DNA of 64,000 bases from assembly GCF_963678635.1 (NCBI RefSeq), contig NC_087062.1:34934052-34998051 (forward strand), written 5' to 3'. Below, one piece after another: positions 38,803 to 48,200 of the stretch (positions are counted from its first letter, which is position 1; every line of letters starts with the position of its first letter). The position numbers were made by a program, and so were the translations under genes. The notes below the pieces were generated by a model. It did not search any database and was not told where the DNA came from. It worked only from the letters and a program-made list of their open reading frames with translations. This DNA is from Symsagittifera roscoffensis (taxonomy: Eukaryota > Xenacoelomorpha > Acoela > Convolutidae).

Positions 38803-40380
38803 TCTATTATATATTTAAATGCGGGCTTCACTATCTCGCCATGCTTAAGCTTTTTCAACGTATTATTTTTGCATGTTTAAGCTATATCGTATATTGCAAT
38901 GGTTAAGAATTTTTTTTTTCGATTTTCCAATTTGATTTCAGTAGTTATTTTACCGAGTTTAAATTAAGCAGCACAATATCGAATTAGAGGTTGCGAATTT
39001 GGCCTCCAATTTTGAATGCCCGAATCATTTTCATTTTAGCTAACGAGATAAGACGATTTTTGATATTTTTTCAAAAACTATCTGAAATTTCAAATAACGA
39101 AATAATTTTTAAAAAACTTGAAGTTCCCAACCCTGTAGTTGGGCGCTGTCAGAGTACTCTAAGGAGTTACAGATCTTGCCTCCAAATATGATTGCTCAAA
39201 TCCTTGTAGTTTTCGAGATATGATGTTTTTTGTGATTTTTTCAAAAATTTTCAGAAAATTTTAATTAATTATTTCTCAAAATTTGGAGTTCACAACCCTG
39301 TAGTTGGGTGCTGCCAGAGTACTCTAAGGAGTAACAAATCTTGCCTCCAAATATGATTGTTCAAATCCTTGTAGTTTTCGAGATATGACGTTTTTTGTGA
39401 TTTTTCAAAAATTTTCAGAAAACTTAAATTATTACAAGTTTTCAAAAATCTGAAATTCCCAACCTTGTAGTCAGGTCGTGTCAGAGTACTCTCAAAGATT
39501 GCGAATCTTGTCTCCAAAAGTGACTGCTCAAATTTTAGTAGTTTTCGAGATATGACGTTTTTTTTTTGATTTTTTTCAAAAGTTTTCAGAAAACTTAAAT
39601 TACTATTATTCTTTAAACATCTGAAATTCCCAACCCTGTAGTTAGGTCCTGTCAGAGTACTCTCAAGGATTGCAAATCTTGCCTCCAAATATGACTGCCC
39701 TATTCTTTGTAGTTTTTGAGATGTGATGTTTTTTGTGATTTTTTCAAAATTTTCAGATAGTTAAAATTAATTTTTTTTTCGAAATTTGAAATTCCCAACG
39801 CTATAGTTCGGTGTTGACAGGGTACTCTAAAAAGTTGCAAATCTTGCCACATGCGAATGATAAACGCGACTGCTCAAATGCTTTTAGTTTCCGAGATGTG
39901 ACGTTTTTTGATTTTTTCAAAATTTCTCAAAGAACTTATCTGCAAAGAAATTCAAAAAATTTGAGACTACCAGCTTGATGAAGATACAACCTTATTTTCA
40001 GCCCACACCCAGGCGTCTCAAATCTTCTCTATTAATATGAATGCTCAAATCCTTTTAGTTTCCGAGATAAGACGTTTTTTTTTCAATTTTTTTTCGGGAA
40101 ACTTAGGTTTAAAAAAGTTCACAAAATTTTGGATTCCTTACCCTATAGTAGGGTGCTCTCAGGGACTCTCAGTGGTTGCAAATCTGGCCTCCAAATTTCT
40201 CCAGAGGCCCATTAAGTTTTTGAGATGACGCTTTTAAAATGGGAATTTAAAGAAAATTTAAAGTTTGTAATTGGGTGCAGTCAGAGTACACTAAAAGTTT
40301 GCAGATGTTGTTTCCAATATATGCGGTTTTTACTGAGTTGTCGAAAAATTTCGAAGCACCGAAGGTGCGTTAAACGCTAG
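38803..40380 (+). mobile_element. Non-autonomous Helitron, copy 3, with internal tandem array
   Basis: 5' TCTATTATATATTTAAATGC after A, then GGGCTTCACTATCTCGCCAT. 3' hairpin GCACC-GAA-GGTGC, then GTTAAACG, CTAG and flanking T. 1,578 bp. The interior repeats a ~165-170-bp monomer: the block CCCAACCCTGTAGTTGGG occurs at about 39,126, 39,291, 39,458 and 39,629, followed each time by TGTCAGAGTACTCT, TTGCCTCCAAATATGA and GTAGTTTTCGAGATATGACG blocks. Monomers resemble those in copy 2. Confidence 0.88.
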
Positions 40381-40845
40381 TTACATATAAAATTAGCAAT
40401 TTTGTTTTTTCGTACTTTCAGGGTTCTTTCAAAAACAATTCGAAGTTCTCTAGCTTCTGGTGAGATGCTGTCAGGATACTCCAAAGAGTCGCAATCGTCT
40501 CCTCGAAATGTGACAGCTCGATCTTTTCAAGTTTCCGAAGTATGGCGTTTTTATGATATTTTCAGAAGTTTAGATAATAAAGAATTGACCCAATAGTAGG
40601 TCGATGTCAAGGTTCTCCCAGGAGTTACAGAGGTGAGTGCTCAATTTCTGTTACTTTCCGAGATGGCAACCGTTTTTTTAAACAATTATCTTCAATAAAC
40701 TTCGAATTAATTTTCAAAAACTCTGATTGCTGTTCATTGGTTCAACTACGCATGATTAATTTATTGATTGCAGCAATGGCAGGGTTTATTGAAGTTGGTA
40801 CACGAAGTTGCACAACATCTTCAATTAAGAAGGTTATTTTGACTC
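40381..40845. other. Intergenic, mostly diverged Helitron-array monomers
   Basis: Fragments such as GAGATGCTGTCAGGATACTC and TTTCCGAAGTATGGCGTTTT at 40,460-40,560 resemble the Helitron monomer outside the element's end, suggesting an older insertion. No gene. Confidence 0.4.
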
Positions 40846-40925
40846 TTGCCGAGAGCAAGTGACTTTAATCGGGAACTAAACTTTTTCCCCTTCAACAATT
40901 TTTCTGACATTCTTTTCTTCTTTAT
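40846..40925 (+). repeat. Dispersed 80-bp repeat (ATCGGGAACTAAACTTTTTC family)
   Basis: GCCGAGAGCAAGTGACTTTA, then ATCGGGAACTAAACTTTTTC and CAACAATTTTTCTGACATTC. Relatives: 49,125-49,195, 58,440-58,515, and inverted with internal reiteration at 55,795-55,865 (CCCGATTACAAG units). Confidence 0.5.
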
Positions 40926-40999
40926 TCTCTTCTTTCTTCTCCAGTTTCACTTTTTTTTTACTTCTTTGAGATTTTTTCCCGTTTTTAGATTCCTTCTTC

Positions 41000-41075
41000 C
41001 CTGAGCTTTAGGTTCGAGTATCGGTGGGACCTTGTTTTTTTTAGTATGTATGCAATCGAATTTTTTCGATAAACA
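41000..41075 (+). mobile_element. Second tRNA-derived SINE family, fragment
   Basis: B-box-like GGTTCGAGTATCGG followed by TTTAGTATGTATGCAATCGA. The same pair of blocks occurs at 58,606-58,650 (GGAGTTCGAGTACCGG, TTTAGTATGCATGAAATTGA). Confidence 0.45.
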
Positions 41076-41408
41076 CTGAATTGTCGCACAGCGTTTATTG
41101 CACAAGTTGCCGTTACTTGTGCTCGAAGCAATTTCCATTGCAACTGCAAGTGTTGTTCATTCTAGTTTTAGAGAGGAATTTGAAAAATTTTAAATCTTTT
41201 CGATAAAATTATTTTTATTCTTTTCAACTGGTCTGCTATAAGATTGTTGGTTTATTCCGTTAATATTTTTTTATTCAAATGTCTGGAATCTTGAGAAAAA
41301 TGAGCTACTATCGAGACTTACAAAAATTTTAGTTTTAGTATAACTAGTTAAGTAGTTTTTTCAATATTTTAGACTTTTTTCATTTTTTCGATCTGTTTTT
41401 TTTTTCGT

Positions 41409-41456
41409 GTCCGTGTTGTATCGCAAGTGGTGCGAGGCTCCGCTTCGCCTCTGTGT
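41409..41456 (+). repeat. SINE tail core
   Basis: GTGTTGTATCGCAAGTGGTG followed by CGAGGCTCCGCTTCGCCTCT and GTGT; one of the best-preserved members of the family. Confidence 0.6.
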
Positions 41457-42100
41457 TTTCTTCATACAATAAAAAGTATACATCTTAGTACTTATGATGA
41501 AAAATATGGAAAATGCAATTGTAGGTTGACGGCATTGTCATGGTCTTACTCCTGAGTTAGACATTCGAACATCTGAATACCAAATTCGTAAAAAAAAATG
41601 CAACATTTATGGTTTTGTTGATACAGCTGTTTAATAATTTTGAAATATAATAAACTGTTGCATGCCCTATGTCTGTTTTTCGGTTGCATTAATTTAAGTT
41701 GTGTTTTCATTTTTAAGGAAAAAATTTTCACCTTCAACAGTTTTTTAAGGGACTGAGTCACGCGCTAGTGACCTTTATGGCTGTAAAATGTTGCGGTTCT
41801 ATGAACTAAGGAAATTTTTTTGCAACGTTTTGTTGGTTGTGTTCTGAAATTAGTACTTCGGCCGTGCTTTTTGTTTTAGCTGTTTCAAGCGTGCGTTCCT
41901 AGATAAAATTGTTTCAGTTATTCAAACCGGCGGATCTTGTTTTGGGCTAGATCTTAAACGAACGAGCGGAGGTTTAGTTACTTTAGCAGGCAATATATGC
42001 TGAATGTTTTTTTGTTGTTTCGTGAATTTTTTTTCAAGTTTTTGGTTTAAAGCCTCTGTCGTCAGTTGTTTGTTGTAATTACGTAATTTGGTTTGTTAAC
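41457..42100. other. Intergenic, no gene recognised
   Basis: AT-rich; minor ORFs on the minus strand (around 41,546-41,761) show no conserved features. Confidence 0.45.
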
Positions 42101-42102
42101 AG

Positions 42103-42440
42103 TGCTAATTTCAATTATCTGGACAAAAACGATAAAAACTTAGAACGTGTGTTTTTAATTTGTGTTGATAAAAAAGGATGCTGAGAAAACGAGCTGAGCC
42201 ATTTAACTTAATTTTTGTGGTGCAATTACTTTTGTTTAAACAAATAAGTTTTCAAGTAATAAAATTTTGCATAAATAAAGATCTACATATATTTTACCTT
42301 TCTTTAAGTTCGTTGGGCTTTATAAAAGGCACATTTTGATATACATTTATCAGCAATTGATCCCGTAGTCCTGACGTAATTTTAATTGAATGAAAAAGCC
42401 AAAAAATTACCTTTTTGTAGGTAAAGTTCAAGGCCAAAGT
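42103..42440. mobile_element. Truncated relative of the TA-foldback MITE
   Basis: CAGTGCTAATTTCAATTATC matches the terminal repeat of the element at 20,137. Further in, TAATTTTAATTGAATGAAAA and AAAAAATTACCTTTTTGTAG match its inner arm. The right end is missing or diverged. Confidence 0.55.
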
Positions 42441-42499
42441 TGGTTTTGAAATTAATTGAACCGATATAGTTCTGCTATAAATCTGAGCAATTTTATCAT

Positions 42500-42830
42500 G
42501 CTCAAAATTTTTCAGGCTCAAGTCCACTTTTTCGCCATTTCACTTCTGATTTGTTCTTAAGTTCAATTTTTTCTCTGATAAAAGGCAAGCCAACGCCACT
42601 ATCGAACCACAGAAGTGAACAGACCGCGAAAAACATATTTGACTTCCCTTTTTCAAAAATGGATTTTAATTATCAGAATCCCCAGCGAAATATCAAATTT
42701 AGCTGTTGGTCCAGTTTTCTCAAAAAAGGTTGGTTTTATATAAAAAAAATTCATGCATAATTTGTTCTGGAAATTGAAAGAAGTTTAAGACCATCTATTT
42801 TTATCTTGAATTTCGAAAGTGAGAATTTTT
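42500..42830 (+). repeat. Dispersed repeat family R1, copy 5
   Basis: ACTATCGAACCACAGAAGTG, GGATTTTAATTATCAGAATC, CCCAGCGAAATATCAAATTT and AATTTGTTCTGGAAATTGAA occur in the R1 order. Confidence 0.5.
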
Positions 42831-42959
42831 GAGGCCAAACTGTGTACTGGATAGGCACACAATTAGGTTTCTGTATGTTGCTGGAGTCAAGAGACAAGTC
42901 TTTAAACATGTTCCTAAATGTAAGTGGATTCCGAGTACAAATACCTGTAATTTGAAATT

Positions 42960-43660
42960 TTCGGGTTAATATCTTGGTCGCGGATTCCGCAACGAGTGAA
43001 TATAGGTAGTTGTCCAGGGTTCCGCAAAATGTGAGCGGATTCCACTAATGTAAGCAGATTCGACAAATCTAAGCGAATTCCACAAATTTAATTGAATCGT
43101 AGTTTTGTTTGATGTACTGGATTGAAAAATTCCTTGCGTAAAAAATTAAAACCAATTGCCAAAAGTATTATCTAGCAAGGATTTAGCTATTGTTAGTGGA
43201 ATCCAATAAAATTTTAAAATCATTGTTCAATTAAAATCTTTTAGTGTTTGGAATAAATAAATTTTATTAACTATTCAGCCTTATAACCCATGAAATAGTT
43301 TGCCTCAGTTTGTTTCCATTTTTTCATTTTTGAGACTGGAAAGGTGTCCATTCTTTCAGTATTTGAGATATAGCTGGTGAGTTCAAACTGATGGCAGAAA
43401 ATGAAATTGAACAGTTGGACAGTCTTGCTAAAGACCCACAAAAATATATTTGACTTTAAAATGTAATTTCAAGACGTTACTATACATGTTACTTGAATTT
43501 GCCATTAAAACGCGGATTCCGCCTACAGTTTGTGGATTCCGCATACAGTGGCGAATTCCGCAAAAGCTCAATTTTACCTCAGCTATAGTTTATAAGTTAG
43601 TGGATTCCACAAACTGTTGCGGTTTCTGCAAATAGCTCAAATTCCGCAACTCCGCCCGTT
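42960..43660. repeat. Region of reiterated GCGGATTCCGC-type palindromes
   Basis: Short palindromic motifs such as GCGGATTCCGC, GTGGATTCCGC, GCGAATTCCGC and AGCGGATTCCAC recur about ten times in two clusters (42,985-43,085 and 43,515-43,650), with A-rich sequence between them. No gene. Confidence 0.5.
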
Positions 43661-43854
43661 TTTGGAGCGAGTTTGGGCGGTAGAGTTTTTTAGCTATTTG
43701 TTTGTCAAATTCAAAACAATAAAAGAGATCAAAGCAAAATATCAAAGTGCAGAAAATGCACATTTTGGCCGCGTAATGTATGGTTTTTTTGTTAACTAGG
43801 CAGGCATTGAAAGGGTTTAATCCTCCCGAGTCGAGATTTTTCACCTAATTTGAA

Positions 43855-44040
43855 GCAAGATTTGAGCGGTTTGAGCGGTTTTTTTAGACAATTACGCTCA
43901 AAATCATGCTTCAAAATGAGCGGTTTGAGCGGTTTTTGAACGGTTTATCTAAAAAAAAACGCTCAAAAACCGCGCAAGATCTGAACGGTTTTGAGCGGTT
44001 TATCTAAAAAAACCGCTCAAAAACCGCGCAAGATTTAATA
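43855..44040. repeat. GAGCGGTTT palindromic array, left cluster
   Basis: Alternating GAGCGGTTT and its complement AAACCGCTC, linked by GCAAGAT(TT) and TCTAAAAAAA, giving several nested hairpins. Ends just before the tRNA-like gene. Confidence 0.8.
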
Positions 44041-44049
44041 ATAAAAAGT

Positions 44050-44122
44050 CGACCACAGAGGGATTCGAACCCGCAATCTTCTGATTCGAAGTCAGACGCC
44101 TTATCGCTTAGGCCATGATGCC
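44050..44122 (-). tRNA. tRNA-Arg (anticodon TCG), or recent pseudogene
   Basis: Minus strand, 73 nt, no intron. A box TGGCCTAAGCGATAAGG and B box GGTTCGAATCC are intact. The anticodon arm TCTGA-CTTCGAA-TCAGA is perfect and reads TCG. Sequence is close to animal tRNA-Arg(TCG) through the D, anticodon and T arms, and a T run follows the 3' end as for Pol III. The acceptor stem (GGCATCA with TGTGGTC) has two mismatches plus a G-T pair, and the T stem has one mismatch, so function is uncertain. Confidence 0.7.
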
Positions 44123-44315
44123 CTGAAACTAGTGTCGAGCAGCGAAGACAATATAAATTACGCACCACAATGAATACTGAATACTCTGCATTCTAATTCA
44201 TGCTTTTATAAACTACACTACTATTACCATTCCGCTTCAACTCCTTCTTCTTCCCACCAAAGGGAAAAGGGAGGCATTTCATCTTTTTACTTTCAATTCA
44301 ATTCTCCGAATCAGG

Positions 44316-44357
44316 GGGGGGGGGGTTGTAAGTTGGGGCGGGGGGTGTGTTTGTTGA
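44316..44357 (+). repeat. G-rich tract
   Basis: A run of a dozen G followed by TTGTAAGTTGGGGCGGGGGG; possible G-quadruplex former. Confidence 0.7.
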
Positions 44358-44499
44358 CGTGAAGAGCTGGTCAAAAATGCTGTTTTTGGGCAATTTTTGG
44401 AAAATTACTACATATTGGTCGCCCCTGGATGAACGTGTTCGTTCGAGTTTTGCAGAGAAGAGAAACGTTGAGTCTGGGACCTCGACCCGGGAAGACCGC

Positions 44500-44690
44500 T
44501 CAAATCTTGCTTGAAAAACCGTTCAAAAATCACCGCAAGAAATGAGCGGTTTTTGAGCGGTTTTTTAAGCAAGATTTGAGCGGTTTGAGCGGTTTTTCCA
44601 AAAAAACCGCCCAAACCGCTCAAATCTTGCTGGAAAACCGCTCAAACCGCTCAAATCTTGAGCGGTTTTTGAGCGGGATCTCGACCCGGG
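44500..44690. repeat. GAGCGGTTT palindromic array, right cluster
   Basis: Same units as the left cluster (GAGCGGTTTTTGAGCGG, AAACCGCTCAAATCTTGC and complements), bounded on both sides by CTCGACCCGGG. Together with the left cluster it brackets the tRNA-like gene. Confidence 0.8.
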
Positions 44691-45204
44691 CTTCGCTGTC
44701 AGAATTGCTTTTAAAGCCTGACTTTCAAGTCTGATTTTGCATTTTTGTTTTCATGTTCTTTTTTGCTGGTGTTTGCGAAGCTTATCCTCAGTTTCACTGT
44801 GTTAAATTTTGATTAGATTTTTGAAATCCAGACCCATTGAATTTTCTTTTTTAATTAATTTAATTGCTCATTAATGGTTGTGTTAAAGAGCAATATTCAA
44901 ACTAAGTTAATACGTGCATAGCTTAAACCGAAATATAACGTTGTCGTCAATCGGTTTCACGATGCTTGAAGCCTCAAAAATTTTTTGAAGAGATCACGAA
45001 TTGTGTTCAGTTTAATCAGCAAGCTCGTATACTTCAGTGAAAGAGATTAAACTGACAAAACTACAAATAAGAAAATAGTATAATTTACGTCGGCTTAGTT
45101 ATGCGGTTCGTGCAGATTTAATTAAACTTAAAGTCGTCTCAAATGCTTTGTTGGTTACTTTTATTGGCCATAGTTAATTTTAGTTGGTTATAAAATTGTT
45201 CAGT

Positions 45205-48200
45205 ATGGCTTCGAATACTTTTTTACACACGGTTGACAAGAGAGCTACTCCAGCTATCTGGCGCGAAAGTGTGGCTAAAGGTGTTCTGGAAAAGGAAAAG
45301 AACGCATCGCTAGCAGGTAGGCAGAAAAAGTTAACATCGAATCAATCTCGAAAAATTTTATTAAGTAAAGCATGACGATTTTTGGCCTGTATCTGTAAGG
45401 CGGCTGGATAATTTGTGCCGAAATACGCGAAATTTAAAGTTAGTAAGCACATACGCGAGCTTTAGGAATAACAGATTCCATGTACTTCTGACGTCAATGA
45501 CAGTGAGGAATGGAAACCAAAATTTAATCAATGACCCTTAAGACATTTTCCATACATATCGTTGTGTACTTTTGGTATTTGATTTCACCGAAAACCTAAG
45601 ACATGTCTTTGATTACAAAATTGGCATTGTTTTGGATGAGTGTCAGTGTTTTTGAAAAGCTACTTAAAGTATTGCTTAAGCTATGAAATTGCATACAGTA
45701 TTGATGTCTAGAGCAGTCAGTCGAAGACATGATAGCAGAACGACAACGTGAACTGATTCAAATGAGCTCACTGCACGACGCTCAATTTGAACTGACGGTT
45801 GGGTCCAAAAGATATGAACAGATCACTGTAAGTTCTGAAATCAAAGGTTTCTAAAATAGTTTGCTGATCAAATTAAAGTAGAATGAAAATAATCAATTTT
45901 TCAACCGAAGTTAACTAGTTTTTTTGTCGATGTTATGGTTACTAGTTCAAGTGCAAATAAGATAGATTTAACTACTTCAAGAAGAGATCTAAGGAGTTTG
46001 GAAAATAATAGACGCTTGCGGCAGGTGGTTTGCACTTAGTTTGCCTATCGTCCTTGGCGATCTAAATTACAAAGATAAATAAATATCTCTAAAGCTAATC
46101 ATGCCACCCGATCTAATGTAAGCCTTCTTCTCTCAGATGCTTGAAACAGACGGTTTTATGACTTTCAAGCTAACAGTCCTAAAGTTCGGGTAAATTGTGC
46201 TCGAACTTGAGTTTGACCGAGCAGCGTATAAATTCAGCTTATGAAAGACTAACCATAATAGCGAATTTGAATGGCGACGGCTTGAATTATGACGGTGCTA
46301 GCTCATGAATGTGACAGAAAGAAACGAATACGCTCATATTCATAAGAAGCTATTGTGTGAATCCTGTCATATTCGGCTAAAGCAAATGAATTGCATTTTG
46401 GGTTGAAATTTCTCATACAACTAGCAATTCGGACGTTTTTAAGCTTAACGAGGTAGCTTTTGACTTCTTCAAAAACTCACTTGAGTCGGGAAATTCATCT
46501 TATGCGACTGATTGATATGAAAACTCGCGATCTTTTTAAAGATTTGAGTCACGAAGATAGCTGGTGCTTTCTTATCTAAAAGTTCAAGAAAATAAATCGA
46601 CAAAAACTATCCAGGCTTACTTCTTTGTTGCAATTCTTTGTTTCAAGTTTTAAATGCTTTCAAAATCTTCCTTTGCGAGATATGCCTTTTTTATGATTAT
46701 TCAAAGCTTTTCAAAAACTTAATCTTTAAAAAAACTTAACAAAGTCTTAACTTCTCGAAATTATGATGGAATGCTGTCGAGGCACTCTCAGGAAGTATTC
46801 ATACGGAATCTGAAGATGACTGTTCAACGCATTCCATTTTCCTCGATGTGAATTTTGATTCATTTTTCCTGATTTTTCAAAAAAAAATCACTTTCAAGTT
46901 CAAAATTTTTTTTTCAAAAATTTGACACTCAACGCATTGGTGGGGTGAAGCCAGTTTACTTCCAGCAGTTGCAGACGTGGCTTTTAACCCAATTGTGTTG
47001 CTCGATTTGTTCAAGTTGTTGAAACTGACGTTTTTTTCATGATTTTCCAATTTTTTTTTAAACTGATCAATTCAACTAAGAAAAAAAATCTCCTGTCTTA
47101 AACACAAAAAAGAACTAACTTTAACAAGCTGAGTTTAAACAGTCTCATTCATGAATTCAGTGATTTTGTCAAAGAAATTTTTAAAAATTGGGAGATTATT
47201 TGTCTGCTGTCAGGCATTCTAAAACCCACGAGTTGAAACCCAATAGCTTCAGAGATTTGACCATTTTAGTGAAATGTTTTTGTTCCTTTTCTTAGATGAA
47301 AAGCGTTATTGTTTGCGCCCGTCTCTTTTTACAGTTGCGTTCTTTTCCTTGTTTTTTTTTCACTTATTTCATATAAAGCAGTTTTCACGTCAAATATTCT
47401 GTTTGAAGCACCGGAGATGCGTTACACACCAGTATTAATCGATTTTATGGTGTTTTTGTTCAGTTTGAATTTTGTTTTTTTTTCGGCCCATTTGTTGACT
47501 TTATGCTCTGGATCCTGTTAAAGACAAACAACATGCATGACTGAATAATTGAATATATACTGCATGATTGAATAAAAAGGAAAGTTTGAATTTTAAAGCT
47601 TTTTCAGAAAACTTCATATGACTGAGTGATTTAAACGCAACCTATTTCGAGATCACTCATTTAAATTAAAAATTTGAAAATTACAGTTTTGTTTTAATCT
47701 TTCGGCTTTTTCCAGAAGTTTTTCAGAAGCGAGCTTGTATGTCTTGGATTCTAAGTGTTGTTTGCTGATGAACTGTCAGATCTATATAAAACTAATTTTA
47801 AAAACTTTTGTAGCATCCAAAATTTGAAAATTTATCAAAAATTGCATGTTCTGCATTTATTCACTAGTTTATTTTTTTCTCAAATTTTCTATGAGTGTTA
47901 TTGTTCTGATCATTGTATTCGGGTGATTTACATACGTATACACTGATCACATTTAGCTCGCTTTCAAAAGTTACTGAAATTAGCGTAATTTGAATCAATG
48001 TCAGATGTTTTTTTTTTTACCTGCAGCAGTATTTGATTTGCAATTTGGCTATGTAGAGTTAAAAATTCCAAAATTTCAAAATCGAAAAAATTCATTGGAT
48101 TTATTTTAGCTTTATGGCAGTCATTTATTTTTGGACGCCTTTGTCATATAGTCTTATGATCACTTTTTAGGCATTGAAATAAAAAGCTTCGGGCATTTTT

